A stretch of 64,000 nt of DNA from Pseudomonadota bacterium (GCA_018240285.1 JAFEGA010000025.1:1-64000), one strand, 5' to 3'; shown: positions 35,409 to 44,726, counted from the stretch's first letter. Notes: generated by a model not told the origin, from the letters alone. A program made the numbers and translations.

Positions 35409-36594
35409 AACGATTGGCAATTTCAGTAATGTCGGGCCAGGCATCGGCTCTTATTTTTCCTTTCCGGGCGATGGCTTCGCGCAGTGTCGCATCGCTCAGC
35501 ATGCATTGCATCCCATCCGCTAGGGATGCCACGTCCGGTTTTACCAGAAACGCGCCGTCGCCCACCACTTCCGGCGCTCCGCCAACTGCGGTGCAGACCG
35601 CTGCAGTCCCGGCGGCGAGTGCTTCAAGATTGGCTAAGCCGAAAGATTCCGAAGCGGAGGCGCTGACATACAGGTCTGTGGCGCTGAGGTACAAACCGAT
35701 GTCAGCGGTGACGGCGAACTGGATTTCTTTGGCCAGCCCCAGTTGCCGCGCTTTCTGTTGCAGCGCGCTGTAATCGCCTTCGCCTAGAATGACTAATTGT
35801 AAATCTTTCGTCAGCTTTAATTGAGCGCAAGCTTCGATCAGCAGCGGAAATTGCTTGACCGGGGCGATGCGGCCGACGCTCAGCACATATATCACCGAAT
35901 CATCCCAACTGAGCCGGTTTCTGGCTTCTTCCCGGCTGTAGTGATTCAGCAATGGGCGCGCATGCACTACATCGTGCCAGTGATGCGGTAACGGAGAAAT
36001 TGCCAGATCGCTGGCGATTTGCTGCAAGCAACTTTGCGTCGGCGCGATCACCCATGAGGCATCGAGCAGGGTGCGCGCTTCCCAGTGGCGCATGATACGC
36101 ATTGTTTGTTGATGCATGTGAACGCCGTCTTCATGAATGGCTTGCGTATAACAGCCGAAACCATGTTCGGTTAATCCCCAAGCGATCCGGCAGCGCGGAT
36201 GGAAGCGCAAGAAAAAGCGCAAGCCCGCTGCAATGAACGGGTCGTGGCAATGTACATGGGTATAATGTTGCGCCGCTGCAAGGTTTGCGGCGAGGCGGCC
36301 CATGTTAATGCGCTCCAACAGAACTTGGAACAGCATTGAAAAATCTTTTCGAGTGCTCACTCTTCCGAACAAGATTGAAAATAACCGCTGGAGGCGGTGC
36401 TGCCAACGTAGCGCGCGTTGTCCTAAATCGGCTTGGCAGAGATAGTCAGCTTGGATGCCGCGGTAGCGTAATTCTTCGACCAATGGCATGAGGCTGCGTC
36501 CGAGGCCGTAGCGTTGATCCGATTTGGTTTCGCGAGTCACCATCAGGATTTTTATGGTATCGGATTGCTTTGCTGTGTCGCTTCTTCCTGACAT
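35374..36594 (-). CDS. Glycosyltransferase family 4
   Basis: A GT-B fold enzyme of about 406 residues. N-terminal KILMVTRETKSDQRYGLGRSL, and a C-terminal donor domain with YVLSVGRIAPVKQFPLLIEA, LVILGEGDYS and the E-x7-E motif in SASESFGLANLEALAAG. Retaining, nucleotide-sugar dependent. I start at the ATG at 36594 (MSGRSDTAK), which has AGAGAG nine bases upstream; the longer frame to 36714 has no homology. The first gene of its run on the minus strand, divergent from the methyltransferase at 36804. Confidence 0.88.
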   Translation of the reverse strand: MSGRSDTAKQSDTIKILMVTRETKSDQRYGLGRSLMPLVEELRYRGIQADYLCQADLGQRALRWQHRLQRLFSILFGRVSTRKDFSMLFQVLLERINMGRLAANLAAAQHYTHVHCHDPFIAAGLRFFLRFHPRCRIAWGLTEHGFGCYTQAIHEDGVHMHQQTMRIMRHWEARTLLDASWVIAPTQSCLQQIASDLAISPLPHHWHDVVHARPLLNHYSREEARNRLSWDDSVIYVLSVGRIAPVKQFPLLIEACAQLKLTKDLQLVILGEGDYSALQQKARQLGLAKEIQFAVTADIGLYLSATDLYVSASASESFGLANLEALAAGTAAVCTAVGGAPEVVGDGAFLVKPDVASLADGMQCMLSDATLREAIARKGKIRADAWPDITEIANRYEIIYRQAATN

Positions 36595-36791
36595 TATGGT
36601 GTTTTCTCTCTTTTGTTTTATGTCATTGGAGATGATCGGGTGAGTAAGGTTTCTGAGTGTGGAAAGCGAGCTGATCATTCCATTCAAAGATTTTTTGTTG
36701 CCGTTTGACATCAAATTCTACAATCAGTACATTCGTCATCCTGACAGCTATTGATTTCTTCACATTTTATAAGGCTTTTCCCATTTCTTGC

Positions 36792-36797
36792 GGAGGT
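36792..36797 (+). promoter_or_regulatory. Consensus ribosome binding site before an ATT codon
   Basis: GGAGGT, a full match to the 16S anti-Shine-Dalgarno, sits six bases before an ATT codon at 36804 that is in frame with the methyltransferase below. No ATG, GTG or TTG lies at a usable distance; the next TTG is at 36822, 24 bases away. Confidence 0.55.
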
Positions 36798-36803
36798 TTT
36801 AAG

Positions 36804-37742
36804 ATTCGACCTAAAGAATATTTGACTCGTTTGGGACGCCGCTTGCTGGATAGCCTGGCGTGGCGGATCGCCGAGCGATTACGGACGAATGCGCTGTTGA
36901 CTGCTGCACCCGCACAGCCAAGCGGGGCAATGATACCGCTTGATTATCCGATCCATCCGCGTGTGCGTTGGGGAAATGCTTGGGGATTGCCGGTCCATGC
37001 TGCTATAGAAGAGGTTATTTGGCGTAACGAAGGACCGATTAAAGCAAGCTTATCGACAATTGCCAGCTATCGCGATGCATTGCGCAAAATTCCCGAGCGT
37101 GCGCCGGAAGAGGCCGATACGCCGCGCTGGATTAATGGCTGGCTGCCCGGATTGGATGGCGCTGCAATCTACGCATGGGTGCGCGAATATAAGCCGGTAA
37201 CTTACTGGGAAGTCGGCTCCGGCAATTCCACGCGCTTTGCCCGGCAAGCCATTGCCGATGGATGTTTGCACACCCGGATTGTATCCATCGATCCTTCGCC
37301 GCGCGCTGAGATTGACCGGTTGTGCGATGAGGTGCTGCGTGCGCCGCTGGAAGATGTTGCCGGAACTTTGCTGCAACGGATTTCACCGGGTGACGTGTGC
37401 TTCATCGATTGCTCGCACCGCGCATTTCAGAATAGCGATGTGACGGTCGCGATGCTGGAATTGTTGCCGTCTTTGCCGCCGGATGTGATCATCGGGTTTC
37501 ATGATATTTTCTTGCCAGATGATTATCCGCCAGAGTGGGTTGAGCGCTATTATAACGAGCAATACCTGCTGGCCATGTTTTTACTGGGTGGTCATGCGGG
37601 CATGGAAATTGTGTTACCGGCTTGGGCGGTGAGCAGAAAAACTGAATTTGCGGAAATGGTTGCCTCCATCTGGGATGGAGATGAGTTTGCTGAAACCGAA
37701 CGTCATGGCGATGCATTCTGGTTGCGCTCCCTGACAAGATGA
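36804..37742 (+). CDS. Class I SAM-dependent methyltransferase (possible ATT start)
   Basis: About 312 residues from the ATT at 36804; the same frame is open from a TTG at 36705 with no ribosome binding site. A Rossmann fold is indicated by YWEVGSGNSTRFARQ (SAM motif I), VSIDPSPRAE (motif II acidic loop), VCFIDCSHRAF and VIIGFHDIFLPDDYP, which resembles the Methyltransf_24 group found in polysaccharide loci. Likely methylates a sugar or a related surface molecule. It is the only plus-strand gene inside the glycan cluster, divergent from the GT4 gene and convergent with the methyltransferase-GNAT gene, and thus transcribed on its own. Confidence 0.75.
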   Translation: MRPKEYLTRLGRRLLDSLAWRIAERLRTNALLTAAPAQPSGAMIPLDYPIHPRVRWGNAWGLPVHAAIEEVIWRNEGPIKASLSTIASYRDALRKIPERAPEEADTPRWINGWLPGLDGAAIYAWVREYKPVTYWEVGSGNSTRFARQAIADGCLHTRIVSIDPSPRAEIDRLCDEVLRAPLEDVAGTLLQRISPGDVCFIDCSHRAFQNSDVTVAMLELLPSLPPDVIIGFHDIFLPDDYPPEWVERYYNEQYLLAMFLLGGHAGMEIVLPAWAVSRKTEFAEMVASIWDGDEFAETERHGDAFWLRSLTR

Positions 37743-37820
37743 TCAGGCCGCTGACATTGCCTATTTATTCATGATTGGACGCATGGCAATTCACTGAGAA
37801 CTTTCATCAGCAGCGAATAT

Positions 37821-39644
37821 TCACCGGAAGTCGGTATCACCGGACATCAGCCACCAACGGTTGCGTAACGAATCAGCAGATGGCGCTGCATCCCAGATGC
37901 TGGCGGGAATACGAAAATCCGATGCTTGTTTTTTTCCGTCTGCGACAGTGAAATAAGTTGCAAAATTTTCTGTGATACGGCAAAACAGCCGGTGATGGCC
38001 ATTGATACCGGCCAGCCGCCTGGCATGCATTATGAGTAGAGGAATTTCGGATAGCGGTGCGATGATATCAATGATTTCGGTGTCATGAGTATCATGGCGC
38101 AATACTAAAATACCTCGTGCCCGGCCGCCGAAGCGGTTCTTTACCAGCATTAATTGATAGCGCTGCGTGGGATGATTCAGATAGCGGTGCTGCAGATAAG
38201 GCCAATCGCGGATGCCGACCAGCGCTGAACGCAAATCTTGAGCCATTTTCCGCCAGCATTCTTCAACTACGGCAGCCATCCGGTCATCGTCTGCGCGATC
38301 AATCGGATATAACCGGGTTTTTATGCGTGGCCATTTGGATAATGACGTCCACGAGAATTCAACCATTTGATCGATTTCTGCATATAATCCAAGGCGCTCC
38401 GCTACTTTCATTGCACGTTCGTTCGGGAAACCGAAACCCACCAGATAAGGTTTGTTGTAACCGATGTAACGTTCCAGAAAGGTTGCCGCCATCAAGAAAA
38501 AGGGGCCTTTTCTCGTCAATGTGCCGCGTTCGTTGGCATCCACCATGACATCCCCGATTTGCACCGCATTTTGCGGTTGACCGAAAAACAGAATTCTCCG
38601 GGCAATACCGCCATAGTGGGCGATCAGTTTATTTTCCCGCCATATACCAATTTCACGGCTTGCATTTGAACCATACTTCCAGTACCAGAGCGCGGGCGTC
38701 ATGTCGTGATGAAATGTGTTCTTGAATAGATCCAGCATTTCGGGCATCTGATTTTTTCCCAGCAACCGTACCCGCCACTGCGGCGGTGTTTTTTTTCTGA
38801 GATGCAGCATAGCGTAACCATAATGACCGCTCGCGTACTTTGCGCGATAAATGCGATTCGATGCGTCGAGTTGATTCAGTTGTTCGGTGCTTAGCGCCAG
38901 ATCCTTGATCAGATTGTGCCGGTGCGCTTGGACGATTTTTAGCAAATAATCCAGCATGGGCGCCGCCATGGCGGATAAATCGCGGCGCTCGATCAGTTCA
39001 AAACCCAATCGCTCAGCCAGTGCAATCATATTATCGATCTGGTGGAGCTCGCCGGAGCTGGTTGCATCTTGGTGCAATGTAAATTCATCCATGATGAGTA
39101 ATTGTCCCGATGGCGCCAGCAGATCCAATGCTTGATTAAAAATCACCAAGGGCTCAATGTATTGCGCCGATTCTTGCAACAAGATCACATCAAAGCTTTC
39201 CGGTTGGGCTGTAAATGCTTCCAGGGAATGGCAACTGATTGTTGTTGCGCCTAGAGAATCTTGTATATAGGCAATTTGCTGGTTATCGGGCGTGATACCT
39301 TGAACATCGTAACCGTGATGATGAAGCAAAGAGAAAGTGGTGCCCAGACCAATGCCAACTTGCAGAATGCGGCAAGGGGGCGGAGGCAGCTTTGCCAGTA
39401 GCAGATCCATGGAGAATTGCTGCGCTGCTTTCAAGCTGGTTTCGTCATCCTGAAATAATCCATAGTGCAAATAAGCGGTTTTGCCTTCCTGCAGCAGCAT
39501 TGCATGCGCATATACATTGAATGGAAAAGCCAGATCCTTGAAGGGAGAGCGTGATGCTGATGACGTCCTTATGGCGGCGACGGGATCGGCTTGACGATAG
39601 TGCTGGATATTCTGTATCCGATTGTGATTAACTGATGAGGTCAT
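37821..39644 (-). CDS. Methyltransferase-GNAT fusion protein of the glycan cluster
   Basis: A 607-residue two-domain protein. N-terminal class I methyltransferase (about 55-250) with ILQVGIGLGTTFSLL (SAM motif I, 93-107), YDVQGITPDNQQ and FDVILLQESAQYIEP. C-terminal part (about 290-600) looks like a GNAT-type acyltransferase: WKYGSNASREIGIWRENK, IGDVMVDANERGTLTRKGP and GFGFPNERAMKVAERLGL. It may methylate and acylate the same glycan or cap it. Ends 17 bases inside the Wzt reading frame region start-to-stop order: its ATG overlaps the wzt stop, so the two are coupled. Confidence 0.78.
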   Translation of the reverse strand: MTSSVNHNRIQNIQHYRQADPVAAIRTSSASRSPFKDLAFPFNVYAHAMLLQEGKTAYLHYGLFQDDETSLKAAQQFSMDLLLAKLPPPPCRILQVGIGLGTTFSLLHHHGYDVQGITPDNQQIAYIQDSLGATTISCHSLEAFTAQPESFDVILLQESAQYIEPLVIFNQALDLLAPSGQLLIMDEFTLHQDATSSGELHQIDNMIALAERLGFELIERRDLSAMAAPMLDYLLKIVQAHRHNLIKDLALSTEQLNQLDASNRIYRAKYASGHYGYAMLHLRKKTPPQWRVRLLGKNQMPEMLDLFKNTFHHDMTPALWYWKYGSNASREIGIWRENKLIAHYGGIARRILFFGQPQNAVQIGDVMVDANERGTLTRKGPFFLMAATFLERYIGYNKPYLVGFGFPNERAMKVAERLGLYAEIDQMVEFSWTSLSKWPRIKTRLYPIDRADDDRMAAVVEECWRKMAQDLRSALVGIRDWPYLQHRYLNHPTQRYQLMLVKNRFGGRARGILVLRHDTHDTEIIDIIAPLSEIPLLIMHARRLAGINGHHRLFCRITENFATYFTVADGKKQASDFRIPASIWDAAPSADSLRNRWWLMSGDTDFR

Positions 39645-40914
39645 CGTGAATGATCGTATCGTTTTGCCATTGGTGCGGAATTGAGAAAAATCCCTGCAAA
39701 CGCCCTGTTTGCTTCACTTGTAAGCACGCAACGCCCATTGCCGAGTCGTAGAGATGCAAGCCGCGCTCACACAATAGATAGATATTAATCAGATATTCAC
39801 CTTTTAACAGCGGCAGCCGGTCCAGTTTGAGGCAAACCTGGCTTGCACCAGCCGGTGTGCGCTGAGCAATAAATTGGTCTTCCCAAGTTGCGGCGCTGGT
39901 GATTGTGCGGCCGGATTTCGTTTCCAATGTCATTGCAACGGTGGGACAAGGCAGTGAAGGATCCGAAGCAAAGGCTATCCATATCATAATACTCGATTGA
40001 CCGCCAGTGATCGTAGCATGTGCTGCATCGCTGCCGTCTATCTGCAATTTTACTTTTTCCAGATGCGCACTTCCCATTGCGGATTTTGTATTGGATGTCG
40101 CGGAAACAGCCGGGTGAGGGGCGGGAGCTTCGGCTGCGGCATCGGAGGCAGTTTTGTCCAGAAATGATTGGTAGGCGGAGACTACTTGCGCTGATTCCCC
40201 ATCCAATACGATTTCGCCTTTATTAATCCAGACGGCGCGGGCGCACAAAGATTCGACTTGAAATAGCGAGTGCGAGCAAAACAATATTGTTTTGCCTGCA
40301 TCGCGCATTTGCATGATGCGGCTGAAGGATTTGCGGGCGAAAGCACCGTCGCCGACAGACAGTGCTTCGTCGATTACCAAAATATCCGGATTGACATTGA
40401 TTGCCACGGAGAATGCCAAGCGCACGTACATGCCGCTGGAGTAGGTTTTGACTGGCTGGTCGATAAAGTCGCGGACACCGGAGAAATCGATGATGGATTC
40501 GATGCGGTCGGCGATCTCTGCGGAACTCAGCCCCAAGATTGCCGCGCTCATATAAATATTTTCGCGCCCGGTGAATTCCGGATTGAATCCGGCGCCCAGT
40601 TCCAGTAACGCGGCGATACGGCCGTTTATCCGCACATCGCCTTGTGTGGGGGTTAGCGTGCCGCAAATCAATTGCAGTAATGTCGATTTTCCGGAACCAT
40701 TTTGACCTACGATGCCAACCACTTCCCCGGGCATTATTCGTAAATTGATGTCATGCAGCGCTCTCAGTTCACGGTAATACTGCCGCGAACCTAACCAGCG
40801 ATGCGGCCATAAGAACTGCTTTAAACGGTCAGAAGGGCGCTGGTAGAGCTGATAGCTTTTGCCGAGATTGAGCGCCTGAATGGCTGGTTCGGAATTCGTG
40901 GCACTAAAGGACAT
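39628..40914 (-). CDS. wzt: Polysaccharide ABC exporter ATPase with C-terminal glycan-binding domain (Wzt)
   Basis: About 428 residues. ATPase domain (about 10-245): Walker A GIVGQNGSGKSTL, signature TYSSGMYVRLAFS, Walker B DILVIDEALSVGD. A linker rich in Ala/Pro (DAAAEAPAPHPAV) leads to a C-terminal beta-sandwich (about 290-425, IMIWIAFASDPSLPCPTVAM) as in Wzt proteins that read a modified chain end. Such exporters move the finished O-chain across the inner membrane, and the adjoining methyltransferase fits a terminal methyl cap. I start at the ATG at 40914; it overlaps wzm by 11 bases. Confidence 0.92.
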   Translation of the reverse strand: MSFSATNSEPAIQALNLGKSYQLYQRPSDRLKQFLWPHRWLGSRQYYRELRALHDINLRIMPGEVVGIVGQNGSGKSTLLQLICGTLTPTQGDVRINGRIAALLELGAGFNPEFTGRENIYMSAAILGLSSAEIADRIESIIDFSGVRDFIDQPVKTYSSGMYVRLAFSVAINVNPDILVIDEALSVGDGAFARKSFSRIMQMRDAGKTILFCSHSLFQVESLCARAVWINKGEIVLDGESAQVVSAYQSFLDKTASDAAAEAPAPHPAVSATSNTKSAMGSAHLEKVKLQIDGSDAAHATITGGQSSIMIWIAFASDPSLPCPTVAMTLETKSGRTITSAATWEDQFIAQRTPAGASQVCLKLDRLPLLKGEYLINIYLLCERGLHLYDSAMGVACLQVKQTGRLQGFFSIPHQWQNDTIIHDDLIS

Positions 40915-41719
40915 CGGCGAATCCTTTGCGCGTTTTTTTGAACCATGCCAAACCAGACCAAGCAATAAAAGAGGCGAACAGATAATATAGCGCCAAACTG
41001 TTCCAGTCCGGCAGCTGGCCGTAGAGAATCACGGTACGCACCTGTTCGATAATCAGTGTCAGGGGATTAAGGAACAAATAATCTCGGATGGGCTCTGGTA
41101 ACGCGGAAGCGGGGTAGAAAATCGGACTGAGGAATAGCAGCATGGTTAGGATCAAACTAATCAATTGACCAATATCGCGAACAAAAACCCCAATCGAAGC
41201 CAGTATCCAGGATAATCCCACGGTAAACAGCATGAGCGGCAGCAGAACGATGGGGAGAAAAATGATGGTCCACTCTATCGGATGTTCCATGATCAACAAA
41301 AAGGCAAATAATACCAAGAAGCTGATCCCGGCATGAAACAGCGCGGAACCGAGTGAAACCAAAGGCAAGATTTCAAGAGGAAAAATCACTTTCTTGACAT
41401 AATTTACGTTGGCTAGTATCAGTCCCGGCGCGCGGGATAAGCATTCGGAAAATAAATTGAATAGAACTAATCCTGTGAACAAGAGCATGGCAAAAGCAAA
41501 TTTGTCATCGTACAAATGACTGTTTTGCGGCTCCAGGCGGACTTTAAACACTACGCCAAAAACAAATGTATAAATGAACAACATGAGAATGGGATTGATC
41601 AGTGTCCATAGCAAACCCAGAAATGAGCCTCGATATCGGGCAATGATCTCCCTTTTGATCATTTGTAAAATGAGCGGAAAGTGTTGTCTCAGGTTGGAAA
41701 GGTTGTTGAGAATAGACAA
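40904..41719 (-). CDS. wzm: Polysaccharide ABC exporter permease (Wzm)
   Basis: A 271-residue ABC-2 type permease with six predicted membrane helices. N-terminal amphipathic segment LILQMIKREIIARYRGSFLG leads to LLWTLINPILMLFIYTFVFG, the classic Wzm/KpsM opening, and the C-terminal LNPLTLIIEQVRTVILYGQ. Pairs with Wzt to carry undecaprenyl-linked polysaccharide to the periplasm. First gene of the cluster, reading away from a 562-base AT-rich region shared with the S-layer-like gene. Confidence 0.93.
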   Translation of the reverse strand: MSILNNLSNLRQHFPLILQMIKREIIARYRGSFLGLLWTLINPILMLFIYTFVFGVVFKVRLEPQNSHLYDDKFAFAMLLFTGLVLFNLFSECLSRAPGLILANVNYVKKVIFPLEILPLVSLGSALFHAGISFLVLFAFLLIMEHPIEWTIIFLPIVLLPLMLFTVGLSWILASIGVFVRDIGQLISLILTMLLFLSPIFYPASALPEPIRDYLFLNPLTLIIEQVRTVILYGQLPDWNSLALYYLFASFIAWSGLAWFKKTRKGFADVL

Positions 41720-42281
41720 GCAGTGAGCGTGAAGTTATAGATTTGAGTATTATCGCAAAAAAATATGCAAAGTTAACGAATGATTCGGTAAGGAAATCGT
41801 CCTGTTTTTTGCGGTTCTAAGGATTTATAATTTTAAAGCGGAAGGGATTTGAAAAAATTATAGCAACCGATATTTTGGCTTTCTTTCTAAGTATTTCTTC
41901 ATTCTTAACTTTATTAAGGCTCTATTAATGATAGGAAATAATTATTTATAAGTTGTTTTTTTTGCAAGTGAAATATTAATTCTGTGAGAAAAAACACATT
42001 TTTATCGCTTATTTTAGATTTAAAATAAGCTATGATTCTGTTAAGGTATTAAATATTTTATATTGTTGCAAATAAGCAACATTCTAAATGGAAACTTCAG
42101 TCGCATACTTGCAAAGCGGGTTTGTTTTGGGCAGAATGCGCTTTAACTTGGCTTTTGTGGTAACTTCTGGTAAAGGAATTGCTTATTGCGCAGAGGTTGC
42201 ATAGAGACAAAGTGAAAAGTGAAAAACTTGCAAGTAATTTACTTTCGTAATTATTTTTAATTTTTTATCAAGGGAGCTCCC
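41720..42281. other. AT-rich divergent control region, wzm and S-layer-like gene
   Basis: 562 bases, clearly richer in A/T than the flanking genes, with no credible reading frame. It must contain the promoters of both the glycan cluster and the S-layer-like gene. A 10-bp palindrome beside a good -10 box is listed separately; if that is the promoter the S-layer-like mRNA has a leader of about 240 bases. AGGGAG at 42269-42274 is its ribosome binding site. Confidence 0.6.
42007..42036 (+). promoter_or_regulatory. Palindrome next to a candidate -10 box upstream of the S-layer-like gene
   Basis: A perfect 10-bp inverted repeat (42007-42016 with 42021-42030) around a 4-base spacer is directly followed by TATGAT at 42031-42036, one base from the -10 consensus. 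The -35 position falls inside the palindrome and is a poor match. The arrangement would suit an operator over the spacer, or an mRNA hairpin if transcription starts earlier. Confidence 0.35.
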
Positions 42282-44726
42282 ATGGCTATATCGAGTACAA
42301 AGCAAACTGAAATTTTGAAGATTGTTGCAGGTTTGTTCAATGCGGCACCAGGTGGCAGCAATCTATCTGAATTGGCAAAGCAGGTTGAAGGTGGAATGAC
42401 CACGAGTCAATTGGCCGATGCATTGGCTTCTATTCCATTATTCACTAGCGGTATCTTGGCTGGTAAAGTTACGGTTGATGATCAGGTTAATGTTCTGATG
42501 AACAATTTCGGTATGACTGCTGATAGCGATGCCGCAAGCGCGGGTTCTCAAGCGAAAGCGTATTTTACTCAACAAATCACCGATGGTGTCGGTTTCGGTA
42601 AGATTGTTTTTGATGCGGTAACATTTTTGTCGGCCACCACGGATGCTAAGTTCGCAGCGGCTCAAACACTGCTCAACAATAAGGCTTTGGTGGCTGCAGC
42701 ATATTCAAGTGCGAATTCATCCAGTGATTTGAGTGTGTTGCAAAAAGTATTGAGTAATGTTAAGGGCGATGCGCCTTATACACCTGCGGATGTGACCAAT
42801 GTGCTTGCCGGATCGGGATCTGATGGGTCGGGCGGTAAAACTTTTTCACTCACTTCTGGTGCGGATCAGGCTGATACAACGGGTTCTTTCAAAAATGGAG
42901 GGCTGGTTGCTTCTGACTTCAAGTTTACTCCGGCTAATGAGACTGTAACCGCATCTGCAGGAACTTTGGCTGGTGGTGACGTTCTGGCTGATAGTACGGC
43001 GACAGATGCCGACGTGTTAAATGCTACACTTACTAGTGGTACTGCAGTCACGCCATCCATCTCAGGTATTGAGGCCATCAATCTTGATGTTAAGACCAGC
43101 AACTCTGGCTTGGATCTCGCTTCGGTTGCCGGCGCTAAGGCGATTAACGTCAATACTAACATCGCTATTGCTGCTCAATTGACGAATGTTAATACCGCTA
43201 CAGTTCCAACTATAGGGTTAAGTGGCAGCGGAGTTTTAACCGTTGCAGCCACTACTTTGGCGGGCACTACAGCTGGTGGCAACGCTGAGTCACTTTCCGT
43301 GAAACTTAATGGAGCCAATACCTCAGGTACAGGGGTTGCGCTTCAACGCGCTGGTCTGACATTGGATACGGCTGTTGCCGGTGCGCTCGAAACCTTGAAT
43401 CTGGAAAGTGCTGGTTCCGCTAAAAATACTTTGGTATTGAGTGCTGCAGATACCACTTCTGATGCTGATGTTGTTGCGCCAACTGGCATCAGCAAGACCG
43501 TCGTGACAGGTGGAACCGATTTGGATTTGTTGGTTGCAAATGTTTTGATCACCGGTCAAACGTTGGATGCTTCAACTCATACTGGTTCATTGAATCTTTT
43601 TATCGACCGGAATGGTGCCGCGACGGCTGCTAGCAATCTCACCAACGTTAAAGGCGTAGATACCTACACCTTCCGTGACAGCGCAGCTGGTGGCGATGCA
43701 ATGGTGGCTTCAGGCTTGGTTGATGGTACTAATGTGGTATTAACCTACAGTACTACTGGCGCCAGCAGTTTGGCGATCAAAGGAGCGGCTTCCAGCACCT
43801 CCAATGTGCTGAACCTCACGTTGGATAATGCTGTCGATGCTACCGATGTCGCAGTAGCCACTAGTTTAACTATCAATGATGTTGAAACCGTTAATATCAA
43901 ATCTGAGGGTGGCACGACCGCAGGGAATTCCATTGCTGGTTTGACTGTCGATACAGACTCCAAGGTGACAGTTGATGGTGCAACTAAGCTGGACTTGCAA
44001 TTGGCTGCTACTTCTGCGGTTGCTTCTGTGCAAGTTCAGGGTTCCGGTAATCACAAGGTTGACTTTGCTGCGGCTGTTACTTACGCTGACGGTAAGAACC
44101 TGACAATTGACGGTAATACAGCGACCGGTAAGCTTACTCTTGATGGCGGTGATTTTACAGGCACGGCTGGGACTAAAAAAGAAACTCTGACTATCAACGG
44201 TGGTAGCAATGACGATACTATTACAGGGACAACCGATGCTAATTCGTACAACGTCATTGATGCCAGTGGCGGTAAGGATACGGTTAATGTTCTAGGTGCG
44301 GCGGCTAAAAGCACAGTGTCATTGGGAGACGGTGTGGATACACTGAATTTAGCAGCTGCAACTGCTAATCTCTTTGTTACCGATTTCGCTCTGGGCGCAT
44401 CTGGCGATAAGTTGTCTGTAGACACGGTAGCTGCGATGACATTTGGTGGTGTGGGTGCAGCTTCGGCAAATAATCAATTGGTGATTGCCAATGCTTCTGT
44501 TGCAAATGATGCTGCAGCAGCAGCACTTGTTAGTGGTACGGCTACTGCCGAGGCTGCGGTTATCGTTATCAATGATGCTACCGGTTTTGCTGAATTGTGG
44601 TATGATGCAGATGGTACCGCAGGCGGCGAAGTTAAGTTAGCTACTTTCGAAAACATTACCACCGTGGGCGTTCTGACCGACACTACTTCTGGTTTCGTTG
44701 CTGATAACTTCGGTACTTGGGGATAA
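42282..44726 (+). CDS. S-layer/RTX-like surface protein, probable type I secretion substrate
   Basis: An 814-residue acidic protein rich in Thr, Ser, Ala, Gly, Asp and Val, in which I see no cysteine. The N-terminus (about 1-185) is helical with no Sec signal. From about 190 on it is repetitive beta-strand sequence of the S-layer type (LSVKLNGANTSG, TLNLESAGSAKNTLVLSAAD, LTIDGNTATGKLTLDG), with degenerate RTX-like turns near 640-690 (GGSNDDTITGTTD, GGKDTVNVLG, GDGVDTLNLAA). The C-terminus (about 715-814) is acidic and ends FGTWG. Absence of a Sec signal and the C-terminal RTX pattern point to export by the type I system at 23-28 kb, as for RsaA of Caulobacter. Strong ribosome binding site and own terminator suggest high expression. 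Confidence 0.8.
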   Translation: MAISSTKQTEILKIVAGLFNAAPGGSNLSELAKQVEGGMTTSQLADALASIPLFTSGILAGKVTVDDQVNVLMNNFGMTADSDAASAGSQAKAYFTQQITDGVGFGKIVFDAVTFLSATTDAKFAAAQTLLNNKALVAAAYSSANSSSDLSVLQKVLSNVKGDAPYTPADVTNVLAGSGSDGSGGKTFSLTSGADQADTTGSFKNGGLVASDFKFTPANETVTASAGTLAGGDVLADSTATDADVLNATLTSGTAVTPSISGIEAINLDVKTSNSGLDLASVAGAKAINVNTNIAIAAQLTNVNTATVPTIGLSGSGVLTVAATTLAGTTAGGNAESLSVKLNGANTSGTGVALQRAGLTLDTAVAGALETLNLESAGSAKNTLVLSAADTTSDADVVAPTGISKTVVTGGTDLDLLVANVLITGQTLDASTHTGSLNLFIDRNGAATAASNLTNVKGVDTYTFRDSAAGGDAMVASGLVDGTNVVLTYSTTGASSLAIKGAASSTSNVLNLTLDNAVDATDVAVATSLTINDVETVNIKSEGGTTAGNSIAGLTVDTDSKVTVDGATKLDLQLAATSAVASVQVQGSGNHKVDFAAAVTYADGKNLTIDGNTATGKLTLDGGDFTGTAGTKKETLTINGGSNDDTITGTTDANSYNVIDASGGKDTVNVLGAAAKSTVSLGDGVDTLNLAAATANLFVTDFALGASGDKLSVDTVAAMTFGGVGAASANNQLVIANASVANDAAAAALVSGTATAEAAVIVINDATGFAELWYDADGTAGGEVKLATFENITTVGVLTDTTSGFVADNFGTWG

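Noticed and set aside
27771..41719. A defence or phage-conflict island
   Set aside because: Every gene is a sugar-, methyl- or acyl-transfer enzyme or an exporter. No nuclease, restriction, toxin-antitoxin or integrase gene is present.
42866..44425. Minus-strand frames of 60-114 residues within the S-layer-like gene
   Set aside because: Antisense shadows of a repetitive Thr/Ala-rich gene.
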